From Candidatus Bathyarchaeota archaeon (GTDB taxonomy: Archaea > Thermoproteota > Bathyarchaeia > Bathyarchaeales > Bathycorpusculaceae): a DNA stretch of 34,655 nucleotides. Below are positions 1 to 7,828 of this stretch, piece after piece. Location of the stretch: the NCBI GenBank assembly GCA_003141855.1, contig PLNS01000018.1, positions 27,443 to 62,097 of the forward strand, written 5' to 3'. Each line of letters starts with the position of its first letter. Position 1 is the first letter of the stretch. A model generated the notes under the pieces. It saw only the letters and a list, made by a program, of their open reading frames with translations, was not told the DNA's origin and did not search any database. Position numbers and translations under genes: made by a program.

Positions 1-225
1 GCGGGCACAAGTTACATTCTCTGGCAATACACGATTCTACCTCAACTCTTCACAGCATCCGAAGCGTTAGTTATTCTGGTGCCGACGTTTCTGTTAAACT
101 TGCCCATAGTCTTGATTACTTGCCCCTTGCTGATTAGGACGGTTTCTCCGAAGCTGAGAACTTGGGGTATGTATTCTGGCAACTTTGCAGAGTGGCGAAG
201 TCGCAAATCCACCAAACCATCGTAA
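1..225 (+). CDS. C-terminal end of a membrane protein (5' truncated by window)
   Basis: Frame 1 is open from the first base to a TAA at 223-225, giving 74 residues with no start inside the window. Residues about 22-47 form one long hydrophobic stretch rich in Leu, Ile and Val with embedded prolines, consistent with a final transmembrane helix. A short basic, polar tail follows (RSRKSTKPS at the end). The organisation, a last helix and then a positively charged tail, is typical of multi-pass membrane proteins ending in the cytoplasm. The family cannot be recognised from this fragment. The next gene starts 93 bases downstream behind its own TATA box, so this gene probably ends a separate transcript. 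Confidence 0.6.
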   Translation, partial: AGTSYILWQYTILPQLFTASEALVILVPTFLLNLPIVLITCPLLIRTVSPKLRTWGMYSGNFAEWRSRKSTKPS

Positions 226-272
226 ACTTCTTAACCCTTCTTTTTTAGACCTTAGCCCCAATGATAGAAAAT

Positions 273-280
273 ACTTTTAA
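273..280 (+). promoter_or_regulatory. TATA box for the gene at 319
   Basis: The sequence acttttaa sits in an AT-rich patch. A start site 25 bases downstream would leave a leader of about 15 bases before the ATG at 319. Confidence 0.4.
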
Positions 281-318
281 GTTATCGGTCACCTAAAGGC
301 AACTCTGAGCGGTTAAAC

Positions 319-840
319 ATGAAAATCAGAATCATCAAACTAACCCCCGAATCCCTCGCTGGATTGCTGCAGGGAAAAGCATCCACTTTCACTTCAACTC
401 TGCCCAGCGACGCTGAAATTCTGGACATTAAACTGGACTTGTTTACCAAACAGGTTTCCATGGTAGTTAGGAGCGATAGCTTCGAGGATGTTGCCGAAAC
501 CCTCCCAATTCCGGAATTCAACTTATCAAAAACCGCGGAATCCAAGAGCGCGCCTAAACCCGTGGCCGCCATTAAACCTCAAGCTATGCCTGAACCTAAA
601 TCTACAATTGCAAAGCTGCCTCAACCGCAACCAAGCAGAATGGCCAGTAAAATGGAGAACGAATTCAGCCCCGAACAACGCAAACTGCTCGGCTTCACAG
701 TTAAAGAAAATTGCGTGGTGGTTAAGCCGGTTATGTTTTTGAAGGCTGAATGGGAAGACATCAACGAGGTTGTGCGGAGTTTAGGCGGCAAATGGGTTAA
801 AGGCGACATTATCAGCTACTGGGAAATCCCAATGCAGTAG
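319..840 (+). CDS. Hypothetical two-part protein with Pro/Ala/Lys linker
   Basis: This 173-residue protein is not recognised. An N-terminal block (residues 1-65) predicts alternating strands and helices and begins MKIRIIKLTPESLAG. A low-complexity linker rich in Pro, Ala, Lys and Gln (about 70-110) follows. A C-terminal block (about 115-173) has the motif RSLGGKWVKGDIISYWEIP, which looks like a compact globular domain. There is no signal peptide or membrane segment. The ATG at 319 is the first start after a TATA box. The next gene begins 15 bases after the stop, so the two are probably co-transcribed. The codon pattern resembles the neighbouring genes, so I regard it as a genuine resident gene of unknown function. 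Confidence 0.75.
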   Translation: MKIRIIKLTPESLAGLLQGKASTFTSTLPSDAEILDIKLDLFTKQVSMVVRSDSFEDVAETLPIPEFNLSKTAESKSAPKPVAAIKPQAMPEPKSTIAKLPQPQPSRMASKMENEFSPEQRKLLGFTVKENCVVVKPVMFLKAEWEDINEVVRSLGGKWVKGDIISYWEIPMQ

Positions 841-855
841 GCTGGTTGTCGCGCG

Positions 856-1314
856 TTGAGTAAGAAACGAAAAAACTTTAAACCAGAAAACGGTAATCAA
901 AAGCAGAGTGAGCCAAAGATGGAAAAAACCGATAAACCTCTAACCCGAGACGCATTAGTCTCAATGCAAGTTATAGACGCAAAAGGACGCCTAATAGGAA
1001 AAGTAAAGGACGTTGCCTTCGCCGTTGGAAAAATGGGCATAGCGCTTACAGTTGAAACCGAGGATGGAGAAACACAAAACGTCGCATGGGAAGAAGTTCA
1101 GGCAGCATCAGACTTCATAATCTTAAAGCCGCAAGTAGTTCAGCAAAGCACTTACCAGCCGCAGCAGCAACAACCCGTTCAAACCGTAACTCAATCAGTC
1201 CAACCAGCTCAGCAGCAGTCAACTCAACCGCTCTGTCCAACATGCAGTCGACCGCTTACATGGATTCCGCAATACCAAAGATGGTACTGCTACAACGACA
1301 AAAAATACGTCTAA
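856..1314 (+). CDS. PRC-barrel domain protein with C-terminal zinc ribbon
   Basis: This 152-residue protein starts at TTG (MSKKRKN). After a basic N-terminus, residues about 30-95 match a PRC-barrel: VIDAKGRLIGKVKDVAF followed by an acidic strand and VAWEEV. A Gln/Pro/Thr-rich linker (about 96-125) connects to a small zinc ribbon, with CPTC and a later single Cys in RWYCYN; only three cysteines are visible. PRC-barrels occur in RimM and in small archaeal proteins that dock onto RNA-processing or cell-division partners (CdpB-type proteins in some archaea), but the partner here is unknown. The stop is followed by a T-rich terminator. It probably shares a transcript with the gene ending at 840. 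Confidence 0.8.
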   Translation: MSKKRKNFKPENGNQKQSEPKMEKTDKPLTRDALVSMQVIDAKGRLIGKVKDVAFAVGKMGIALTVETEDGETQNVAWEEVQAASDFIILKPQVVQQSTYQPQQQQPVQTVTQSVQPAQQQSTQPLCPTCSRPLTWIPQYQRWYCYNDKKYV

Positions 1315-1337
1315 AAAACGTAAACCTTCATCAAACA

Positions 1338-1349
1338 TTTTTATTTTTT
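1338..1349 (+). terminator. T-rich archaeal-type terminator
   Basis: A T-rich run (atttttattttt) lies 24 bases after the stop of the PRC-barrel gene, with no convincing stem before it. Short T-tracts are the usual archaeal termination signal. Confidence 0.45.
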
Positions 1350-1629
1350 AATTTACTCGTTTGCAGATTATTTTCTGTTAATTACTGTTGAGGATTGTAG
1401 TAGTTCTTTAATGGCTTAGCGGCTTTTGGCTACAAAAAACGCCATTACTGACCTACTCCTCTTAGGTTTCTGCATAGTATTTCTATTAGGCTCCAAATAT
1501 ACTCAGCCACAGCGAAGCCATCAAGAGTAGAAGCCAACGTTGCTTTGTAAAATTAGTGTTTTCTTGGAGAAGCCAAAAAATTGACCTCTCACTCTAAAAA
1601 TTAAGCGTTATTCTGCTTGTTTTGGGCGT
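1350..1629. other. Intergenic region between convergent genes
   Basis: About 280 bases between the PRC-barrel gene and the convergent OB-fold gene. I see no coding frame with a recognisable product, no RNA gene and no strong repeat. Confidence 0.5.
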
Positions 1630-2256
1630 TTAGTTTCCTATGGGCTTTTCCAAAATTGTGATGGTTCCGTTTTTTCCCAGCCGAAGTTGCTTTTCACCCT
1701 TAAACATAGCCACATGCGCATTCTTGATTTCTATGCAGTCGCCCGTGTGGACAGAGTTTATTTGTTGGTCCCAGAGGCACAGCAGGATTTTTCCTGATTC
1801 ATCTCCGATCGTAGCGTTAGAAACAACCGCGTTGTCCCTGAATTGGGTATGAACTTTAGACGGTTCAGCAGTCTGTAGAACTTCCGCTGTAACGTTTATT
1901 TTTTTCATGCCTACCCGTAAATTCTCTATCTTGAAGTGTGAAGGTGCTGGGTTCTGTCTGGCTATTTCTTTTCGGACTTTGCTGGAATCCATAGAGTTAT
2001 CGAATGAAACATCGGTTCTTGCGAGTGTCTCGTCAGGCACTCGGAACTGGGCAACTACTTTGGTGTCTTTTGTTATTAGGAAGATGGATTGTTCGGTTAC
2101 GTTTCCGCGGTATTCCACGGTTAAATCTGAAATAACGACTGCTTTGCCCTGTTCTTTTGCTGTGATTAAGGCTTGGAAGAGCTCCGTTGGGTAAACCTCA
2201 TGCTGTGTGGCAATGAAGGCAAGTTGGTCTTCTAAGGTGGGCTTTTTTGGTTTCAT
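1630..2256 (-). CDS. OB-fold single-stranded nucleic acid binding protein (RPA-like)
   Basis: This 208-residue protein has a C-terminal OB-fold (about 105-200) that reads like archaeal RPA/SSB repeats: IENLRVGMKKINVTAEVLQ opens the domain, then VSNATIGDESGKILLCLWD and GDCIEIKNAHVAMFKGEKQ. The N-terminal 100 residues predict a helical start and a beta-rich region with ITKDTKVVAQFRVPDETL, possibly a second diverged module. Such proteins coat single-stranded DNA in replication and repair. It begins at ATG with AAGGAG about 13 bases upstream. It is divergent from the end-joining operon and shares the 272-base intergenic region, so co-regulation with repair is possible but not shown. An RNA-binding role cannot be excluded. 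Confidence 0.82.
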   Translation of the reverse strand: MKPKKPTLEDQLAFIATQHEVYPTELFQALITAKEQGKAVVISDLTVEYRGNVTEQSIFLITKDTKVVAQFRVPDETLARTDVSFDNSMDSSKVRKEIARQNPAPSHFKIENLRVGMKKINVTAEVLQTAEPSKVHTQFRDNAVVSNATIGDESGKILLCLWDQQINSVHTGDCIEIKNAHVAMFKGEKQLRLGKNGTITILEKPIGN

Positions 2257-2412
2257 ACTCTATTTTATTCTCCTTTAATTTAGCGAATAATCTTGAAAAC
2301 AGCAAACTCTTTAGCCCCAAAATTTACTTTTTCTTGATTAAATTCCGCAGTTTAATATTAATGCCCTTTTGGCTATATAGGTGTAACTATAAGAAAATGC
2401 TTTTTCAACGGA

Positions 2413-2427
2413 AAACTTGAAAAGTTT
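2413..2427. promoter_or_regulatory. 15-bp palindrome in the divergent OB-fold/LigD intergenic region
   Basis: AAACTT-gaa-AAGTTT is a perfect inverted repeat with a 3-base centre. It lies between the two divergent start codons (2256 minus, 2532 plus) and could be an operator. The only other structure seen in the 2257-2528 gap is a TATATA-containing patch near 2374-2380. Confidence 0.3.
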
Positions 2428-2501
2428 GTGTAAGAGCGCAAAGGCATGTCTGGGTTGCCAAAAAGCAAAAAGCCTAGCTTCACATTACATCTAGACAGTG
2501 C

Positions 2502-2509
2502 TTTTAAAC
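2502..2509 (+). promoter_or_regulatory. TATA box of the end-joining operon
   Basis: The sequence cttttaaa is centred about 26 bases upstream of the ATG at 2532. This is the spacing expected for a leaderless or near-leaderless archaeal transcript. Confidence 0.5.
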
Positions 2510-2531
2510 CACGGCTTTTGGAGCCAACTTG

Positions 2532-3404
2532 ATGGAAGACCTCAAAGACCTAACCAAGGTTAACCTAAAAAACCTCGACAAAACCTTCTACCCCCAAATC
2601 AACGTAACCAAAGGCCAAGTCGTCGAATACTACATTAGAATGGCTCCAAAACTGCTCCCCATAATAGCCGATAGACCGTTGGTTTTAACAAGGTATCCTG
2701 ACGGCGTCGAAGGAGACAAGGTGAGTTTTTTTGAAAAGAATGCTCCCGAAGGCACGCCCCAATGGGTTAAAACAAAAATAATCTACTCCTCAACGTCAAA
2801 ACGGGACGTTTACTACATCGTTTGCAATGACTTAGACACGCTCATTTGGCTTGCCAACTTGGCAGCGTTGGAAATCCACATGCCCTTCTCCAAAATAGGT
2901 GCTTTAGACAAGCCTGACCTACTATTCTTCGACGTTGACCCTGAACCGCCCGCAACGTTGAGCGACGCCGCCGAAGTTGCGCTTCTGCTCAAGGACAAAC
3001 TTCTCGACTTAGGGCTCACCCCGTACGTTAAAACTTCGGGCAAAAAAGGCTTACACGTAGTAATCCCCATTGAACCTGAACATACCTTTGAGGTAACGAG
3101 GGCTTTTGTGCATAAAATAGGCGTCGAGCTGGCAAAAGAAAGCGACCTGGTTGTTTCCGAATTCAAGGACACAAAAAAGCCAGGCAAGGTTTTCGCTGAT
3201 TACCTGCAGAATTCTCCGTTGCGGACGATGGTTGTTCCCTATAGTTTGCGTCCGACGCCTGATGCCACCGTTTCAGCGCCTCTAGAATGGAGCGAAGTTA
3301 AGAAAGGAATAAACCCTTCCGATTACAATATTTTTAGTGTAGTTAAACGGAGCAGTAATCCGTGGAAAGATATTTTTGAAAAAAGATGTAAACTGGAGAT
3401 TTAA
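2532..3404 (+). CDS. ligD: Stand-alone LigD-type polymerase (AEP primase family) of NHEJ
   Basis: About 290 residues, the size of an isolated LigD polymerase domain. In the numbering from the upstream TTG at 2529, the catalytic pair is D135 and D137 in FFDVDPEPP. The nucleotide-binding motif SGKKGLHV is at 170-177 (H176), and the third acidic residue is D224 in FADYLQN. The family adds ribonucleotides and fills gaps at broken DNA ends, guided by Ku. TTG at 2529 is directly followed by ATG at 2532; I prefer the ATG because of the TATA spacing. Ku follows 3 bases after the stop. In most bacteria this domain is fused to ligase and phosphoesterase domains. Here it is separate, as in the described archaeal system of Methanocella. 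Confidence 0.95.
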   Translation: MEDLKDLTKVNLKNLDKTFYPQINVTKGQVVEYYIRMAPKLLPIIADRPLVLTRYPDGVEGDKVSFFEKNAPEGTPQWVKTKIIYSSTSKRDVYYIVCNDLDTLIWLANLAALEIHMPFSKIGALDKPDLLFFDVDPEPPATLSDAAEVALLLKDKLLDLGLTPYVKTSGKKGLHVVIPIEPEHTFEVTRAFVHKIGVELAKESDLVVSEFKDTKKPGKVFADYLQNSPLRTMVVPYSLRPTPDATVSAPLEWSEVKKGINPSDYNIFSVVKRSSNPWKDIFEKRCKLEI

Positions 3405-3407
3405 GTT

Positions 3408-4232
3408 ATGGAACAAGAAAATGTTGAGGAAAACCCTTCAGAAAAAACCAGTGCTTCTGCCCCAAGCAGGTCTATTTGGTCAGGAAACATCACTATCGGC
3501 TTAGTTAATGTTCCTGTTAAATTGTTCTCGATGATTTATGATAAGGGCATAGCTTTTCATTTCTTGCATAAAGTTGACGGTCAACCCTTAAAATACGTTA
3601 AAATGTGCACTAAAGACGACAAAATAGTGCCTTGGAACGAGGTTGTCCGCGGCTACGAAGTTGCAAAAAACGAGTACATAACCTTTGACCAAAAAGAGCT
3701 TAACGTTGCCAAGCCAGAATCCGATAAGCGCATCCGCATCAGCAAGTTTGTCGATTACTTCTCGGTTGACCCCGTTTACTTTGACATAACTTACGCTTTG
3801 CTGCCTGACAAAAGCAAAGATGCCTACGGTTTACTTTTGAAGGCTTTGGAAAAAACAAACAAGGCGGGCGCTGGACGGATAACCCTGCGAACCAAAGAAT
3901 ACCCCGCGCTCCTCCACACCTACAAAGGCGCGCTGGTCCTAACAACCCTGCGTTATGCTTACGACGTCGTAGACCCCGCAGATTTTGAACCGCTACACAA
4001 ACTTGAAGCACCACAGAAAGCCGAATTAGACCTCGCCGTAAAAATCGTCACCGACCTATCAGGCGAATTCGACATAACCGAATTCGAAGACACCTACATG
4101 AAAAGAGTCCAAGAACTAGTAAAACAAAAAGTGAAGGGAGAAAAAATCCACATTGAGAAGCCTCCGGAAGTCGAAGCGAAAGGTCTCATGGTTGCCCTGC
4201 GGGAAACCCTCAAACAGTTGGAGCAGAAATGA
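3408..4232 (+). CDS. ku: Ku homodimer-type DNA end-binding protein
   Basis: This 274-residue protein is close to the length of prokaryotic Ku. The opening SIWSGNITIGLVNVPVKLF (about 22-40) is the Ku core signature. It continues with FHFLHKVDGQPLKYVKMC, YFSVDPVYFDITYALLPDK and LTTLRYAYDVVDPADF. The N-terminal 20 residues are polar and variable, and the C-terminal tail (about 235-274) is basic and helical, consistent with a minimal C-terminal extension. Prokaryotic Ku forms a ring around broken ends and recruits the ligase and polymerase. It is sandwiched between the polymerase gene (3-base gap) and the ligase gene (4-base ATGA overlap), so the three are translationally coupled. Confidence 0.97.
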   Translation: MEQENVEENPSEKTSASAPSRSIWSGNITIGLVNVPVKLFSMIYDKGIAFHFLHKVDGQPLKYVKMCTKDDKIVPWNEVVRGYEVAKNEYITFDQKELNVAKPESDKRIRISKFVDYFSVDPVYFDITYALLPDKSKDAYGLLLKALEKTNKAGAGRITLRTKEYPALLHTYKGALVLTTLRYAYDVVDPADFEPLHKLEAPQKAELDLAVKIVTDLSGEFDITEFEDTYMKRVQELVKQKVKGEKIHIEKPPEVEAKGLMVALRETLKQLEQK

Positions 4233-5653
4233 GCCGCCACATCTACCGGCCTATGCTTGCAAAGGTTGCCGAGGAGGCTTTTTCGGATAAGGGCTGGGTT
4301 TTTGAAGTTAAATGGGACGGGTTTAGAGCAATCGCCTACGTTGAGGAGCCTTTCAGCCTAAAGAGCCGAAATGGGAAAGAGCTAAAAAACAACTTTCCAG
4401 AGCTGCAGGAACTAAACAAGCTTGCCAGCAAAATAGTGGTTGACGGAGAAATCATCGTCATGCGGGAAGGCAAACCCGACTTCCAATCGTTACTTGAGCG
4501 CGGGCAAGCAGTTTCAGCGGGTGAAATTCAAAGGCAATCCACGCGGGCGCCAGCAGTCTACATCGTTTTTGACATATTAGAAAAGGACGGAAAACCGCTC
4601 ACTAAACTGCCCTTGATGGAACGCAAAACAATCCTTAAGGATTCTCTGCGGGAAGGCGCCAATGTGCTCTTGTGCGATTTTATAGAGGAGAAGGGCGAAG
4701 CTTACTTTCAATTAGCTGTGGAGAAGGGTTTGGAGGGTGTGGTGGCTAAGAAGAAGGATAGTCAGTATGAGGAAGGTTTGCGGACTGGGAGTTGGTTGAA
4801 GATAAAGAAACTCAAAACATGTGACTGCGTAATTTTCGGTTATACACGGGGGACAGAATCTAGAGAGAAAACTTTTGGCGCCTTGTTGCTTGGTGTTTAT
4901 GACATGGAGGGTAAACCCGTTTACTTGGGCAAGGTTGGCACGGGTTTTACACAAGAGATGATTGGCATTTTAACTGATAAATTTGAAAAAATAAAAACAG
5001 ACCTTGCCCCATTCAAGTCTGAAGCTGGTGACTTGGTCACTTGGCTTGAGCCCAAACTCGTTTGCGAGGTTGCATACCAAGTCGTAACACGGGACATGAG
5101 GCTGAGAATGGCGCGTTTCAAACGTTTAAGAGACGATAAACCGCCTTCCGAATGCACTATCGACCAAATAATCGAAAACAAAAAAATAGAAACCGCCGAC
5201 ACGCCCAAGCTTTCAGAATACGCCTCAAAACGCCACTTCAAAGAAACACCCGAACCAAAAGCCGCCGTAGAAGAAAAGAAAGAAAAACAAATCTTTGTAA
5301 TCCAAGAACACCGCGCGAGAGCGCTCCACTACGACCTAAGATTAGAAAAAGACGGGGTCTTGAAAAGTTGGGCGGTTCCAAAAGGAATACCTGAAAGCGA
5401 CCAAAAGCATTTGGCAGTGGAAACCGAAGACCATCCATACGAATACGGTAGTTTTGAGGGTGAAATCCCAAAGGGACAGTACGGCGCTGGAACAGTGAAA
5501 ATCTGGGACAAAGGACACTATGAAACCAAACTTTGGGAAAAAGACAAAATCGAGGTCACGCTCAACGGCCAACGCCTCAAAGGACGCTACATTCTGGTGC
5601 GCCTAAAGCGGGCTGGAGAAAAAGACTGGCTGCTGCTCAAGGGAAAAGAGTAG
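4229..5653 (+). CDS. ligD: ATP-dependent DNA ligase fused to a C-terminal 3'-phosphoesterase (Lig-PE)
   Basis: This 474-residue protein has an adenylation domain carrying the nucleotidyl lysine K28 in EVKWDG, RNGKE (motif Ia), VDGEI, VFDIL, GLEGVVAK and the motif V lysines in WLKIKK (190-194). An OB-fold with LVCEVAYQV extends to about residue 305. After a charged linker (320-352) comes a complete phosphoesterase domain (about 354-474): H361, H367, D369 and R371 in EHRARALHYDLRLE, then H402 and Y406 in DHPYEYGSFEG. These match the metal-site residues known for bacterial LigD phosphoesterase. The enzyme should trim 3' phosphates or ribonucleotides and seal ends. The order ligase then phosphoesterase differs from the common bacterial orders (Pol-PE-Lig and PE-Lig-Pol). 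The start overlaps the ku stop as ATGA. Confidence 0.95.
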   Translation: MSRHIYRPMLAKVAEEAFSDKGWVFEVKWDGFRAIAYVEEPFSLKSRNGKELKNNFPELQELNKLASKIVVDGEIIVMREGKPDFQSLLERGQAVSAGEIQRQSTRAPAVYIVFDILEKDGKPLTKLPLMERKTILKDSLREGANVLLCDFIEEKGEAYFQLAVEKGLEGVVAKKKDSQYEEGLRTGSWLKIKKLKTCDCVIFGYTRGTESREKTFGALLLGVYDMEGKPVYLGKVGTGFTQEMIGILTDKFEKIKTDLAPFKSEAGDLVTWLEPKLVCEVAYQVVTRDMRLRMARFKRLRDDKPPSECTIDQIIENKKIETADTPKLSEYASKRHFKETPEPKAAVEEKKEKQIFVIQEHRARALHYDLRLEKDGVLKSWAVPKGIPESDQKHLAVETEDHPYEYGSFEGEIPKGQYGAGTVKIWDKGHYETKLWEKDKIEVTLNGQRLKGRYILVRLKRAGEKDWLLLKGKE

Positions 5654-5654
5654 C

Positions 5655-6416
5655 ATGCAAAACCTCCATTTAGGCACGATTGGCTGGAGCTACAATTTCT
5701 GGAAGAGCAAATTCTACCCAAACAAAACCGCCCCAAAAGACTACTTAGCCTACTACGCCTCGCAGTTTAACACAGTTGAAGTCGACAGCACCTTCTACCG
5801 CATCCCCACACAGTCAACCGTAACCAACTGGAAACAACAAACCCCTGAAAACTTTATGTTTTCACTAAAGTTTCCCCAAGTTATAACCCACATAAAAATG
5901 CTCAAAGACTGCCAATATGAAACAGGCGTTTTTCTTGACAGAGCAAGCCAGCTAGGGGAAAAGCTTGGACCTTTGCTGCTGCAGTTTCCGCCAAACTTTG
6001 GCGTTGAGCACCTGCCTGATTTGGAGGATTTCTTGCAAAAACTTCCTAAGCAGCACCGTTATGTGGTTGAAGTCAGAAACAAAAGCTGGCTAAAACAAGA
6101 GTTCTATTCAATTTTAAGAGCTAACAAGGTTGCTTTGGCATGGGCTGATAGTCCTCTGATGGCTCAAATAAGCGAAGTAACAGCGGATTTCTTGTACGTT
6201 AGGTGGGAGGGTGACCGAAAAAAAGTCAAGGGCACCTTGGGCAAGATAGAAGTCGATAGGGCGGGGGACCTAAAGTTGGAGGCAGACAAAATCAAGCCCT
6301 TCGTAAGTAAACAAATCGAGGTTTTTGGGTACTTCGGCAAATACTACTCGGGGTATCCGCCCTCAGACATCGCCAACCTACAAATCTACTTAAACAGCAA
6401 TCAGCCGCTCAGTTAA
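5655..6416 (+). CDS. DUF72 (YecE-like) TIM-barrel protein
   Basis: This 253-residue protein is a typical full-length DUF72 member. It shows the family opening GTIGWSYNFWKSKFYP, then YASQFNTVEVDSTFYRIP, the block MFSLKFPQVITH, LGPLLLQFPPNF and the ending FGYFGKYYSGYPPSDIANL. DUF72 proteins fold like TIM barrels related to endonuclease IV-type or xylose-isomerase-type folds; the reaction is not established. The ATG lies one base after the ligase stop, so it is almost certainly part of the end-joining operon, and a DNA-repair role is a reasonable guess from context alone. A 10-base palindrome (gtgccggcac at 6431-6440) follows the stop. Confidence 0.9.
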   Translation: MQNLHLGTIGWSYNFWKSKFYPNKTAPKDYLAYYASQFNTVEVDSTFYRIPTQSTVTNWKQQTPENFMFSLKFPQVITHIKMLKDCQYETGVFLDRASQLGEKLGPLLLQFPPNFGVEHLPDLEDFLQKLPKQHRYVVEVRNKSWLKQEFYSILRANKVALAWADSPLMAQISEVTADFLYVRWEGDRKKVKGTLGKIEVDRAGDLKLEADKIKPFVSKQIEVFGYFGKYYSGYPPSDIANLQIYLNSNQPLS

Positions 6417-6430
6417 ACCTAAACATAACG

Positions 6431-6440
6431 GTGCCGGCAC
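6431..6440. other. Perfect 10-bp palindrome downstream of the NHEJ operon
   Basis: gtgccggcac lies 14 bases after the DUF72 stop. It could help terminate or mark the end of the operon; there is no T-run directly behind it. The remaining 6441-6676 stretch shows nothing further. Confidence 0.3.
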
Positions 6441-6676
6441 GAACCCGCCATAAAACATTTTTCGCATTGCCCATTACACAATCTCTTCCTTATTTCCCCC
6501 ATCTCCCCAAGCTTCTTTTTCTGCTAACTACCTATTTAGTTTTATTGCAAAACAAGGTAAAGTGCAGTAGTGAAGATAATTTCTCCAAAAAAGCAGGCGG
6601 AATCTAATTTTTTAAGCACCCGCAGAAAGAATGCCTAAAAAAAGGGAACGAACAGCTAAATAACCCCTAAAAAATA

Positions 6677-6684
6677 TGTATAAA
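6677..6684 (+). promoter_or_regulatory. TATA box of the HD-hydrolase gene
   Basis: tgtataaa is 27 bases upstream of the ATG at 6704 inside an A-rich patch. Transcription would start at or next to the start codon. Confidence 0.55.
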
Positions 6685-6703
6685 ACAACACGGGTGAAGC
6701 AAA

Positions 6704-7204
6704 ATGGACACCGACAAACTGTTTGAGTTAGCCACGCCATACTTAGAAAAAAACGATTTCGGAGTCGCGCATACCAAGCGGGTTTTCGAAATTGCAAAAC
6801 AAAACTTTCCAGTCAAACCAGAACTCGAAGAACTAACCTACACCGCCATAATTTTCCATGACATCGGCGGAAGCACCATAAAAGAACAATACGAAAAAGG
6901 ACCGCAAATAACAACCAGTATCTTGAAAAAACTAGGTCGTCCTGACTCTTTCATCAGGCAAGTTTGCGAAATAATAAGCACCCATCATGAACATCCAGAT
7001 AACCCCCCCTCTGAACCCTTCAAGACACTATACGATTCTGACAAAATAGTAATGTTTTCTCCCCAAGAATACCCGTACTATAATGCTCAAGAGGGCTTTG
7101 ATTGGAACAAAATCGTCAATCTCATTTATTCAGCGGAAGGCAAGGAATTAGCGAAAAAATCGCTGGCGCAAAGAAGAAAAAGCAAAACAACGCAGTATAA
7201 GTAG
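6704..7204 (+). CDS. HD-domain hydrolase
   Basis: This 166-residue protein has the HD-domain metal ligands in order: H23 in AHTKRVFEIA, H52-D53 in AIIFHDIGG, H94-H95 in ISTHHEHP and a late Asp in LYDSDKIVMF (D111/D113). HD hydrolases cleave phosphate esters such as nucleotides or second messengers; the substrate here is not predictable. The N-terminal helix and a basic C-terminus (RRKSKTTQYK) are unremarkable. A TATA box at 6677-6684 suggests a leaderless transcript. The MBL-fold gene follows 9 bases after the stop and is probably co-transcribed. Confidence 0.88.
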   Translation: MDTDKLFELATPYLEKNDFGVAHTKRVFEIAKQNFPVKPELEELTYTAIIFHDIGGSTIKEQYEKGPQITTSILKKLGRPDSFIRQVCEIISTHHEHPDNPPSEPFKTLYDSDKIVMFSPQEYPYYNAQEGFDWNKIVNLIYSAEGKELAKKSLAQRRKSKTTQYK

Positions 7205-7213
7205 GGTTAAACC

Positions 7214-7828
7214 ATGTTTTTTAAGCAAATTCAACAGCACGGCGACAACTTCTCATACATCATAGCAGACGAGGTTACCAAAGAAGCGGCGGTTGTTGAT
7301 TCAAGCTACAACGCCGACGAAATAATAAAAGTCGTAAAAAACGAAAAATTGTACCTAAAATATGTCATAAGCACACATGGGCACTCCGACCACACGGCAG
7401 GCAACACGGAACTCCAGTCTATTTTCGGCGCCAAACTGGTAGCGCATAAGCTCTCTAAAATAAACTGCGATGTCCTTGTAGATGATGGCGACGTATTGAA
7501 CGTTGGCAAAATTTCGATAAAAATAATCTACACGCCTGGCCACACAATGGACAGCATCTGCATGCTTGTTGACAACCAGAAGCTGCTTACGGGCGACACA
7601 TTATTCGTCGGGGAATGCGGAAGAACCGATTTTCCCGGCGGCAACTCAAAAAGCATGTACGAGAGCTTATTCAGCAAGCTCCTAAACCTAAACGAAAACG
7701 TGGAAGTTTACCCGGGACACGACTACGGACTTAAGCCTTCATCAACCATTGGCGAAGAAAAAAAGTCAAACTACACCCTGCAACCCAGAAGCCTCAAAGA
7801 TTTCCTCGAGTTCATGAGTCAGCCTTAA
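7214..7828 (+). CDS. MBL-fold metallo-hydrolase (glyoxalase II / persulfide dioxygenase-like)
   Basis: This 204-residue protein carries the complete metal-binding set: THGHSDH (H55, H57, D59, H60), H110 in TPGHTMDS, D128 in LLTGDTLF and H169 in YPGHDYG. The segment GECGRTDFPGG following the TGDTLF motif is like that of ETHE1-type sulfur dioxygenases and the short glyoxalase II group, so a thioester or persulfide substrate is likely. It lacks the long C-terminal substrate domain of classical glyoxalase II. The stop overlaps the 3' end of the convergent protease gene by 17 bases, with no room for separate terminators. Confidence 0.88.
   Translation: MFFKQIQQHGDNFSYIIADEVTKEAAVVDSSYNADEIIKVVKNEKLYLKYVISTHGHSDHTAGNTELQSIFGAKLVAHKLSKINCDVLVDDGDVLNVGKISIKIIYTPGHTMDSICMLVDNQKLLTGDTLFVGECGRTDFPGGNSKSMYESLFSKLLNLNENVEVYPGHDYGLKPSSTIGEEKKSNYTLQPRSLKDFLEFMSQP

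Noticed and set aside
1086-1391. 101-codon frame overlapping the PRC-barrel gene
   Set aside because: It is a +1 shadow of the Gln/Pro-rich linker with no independent start context.
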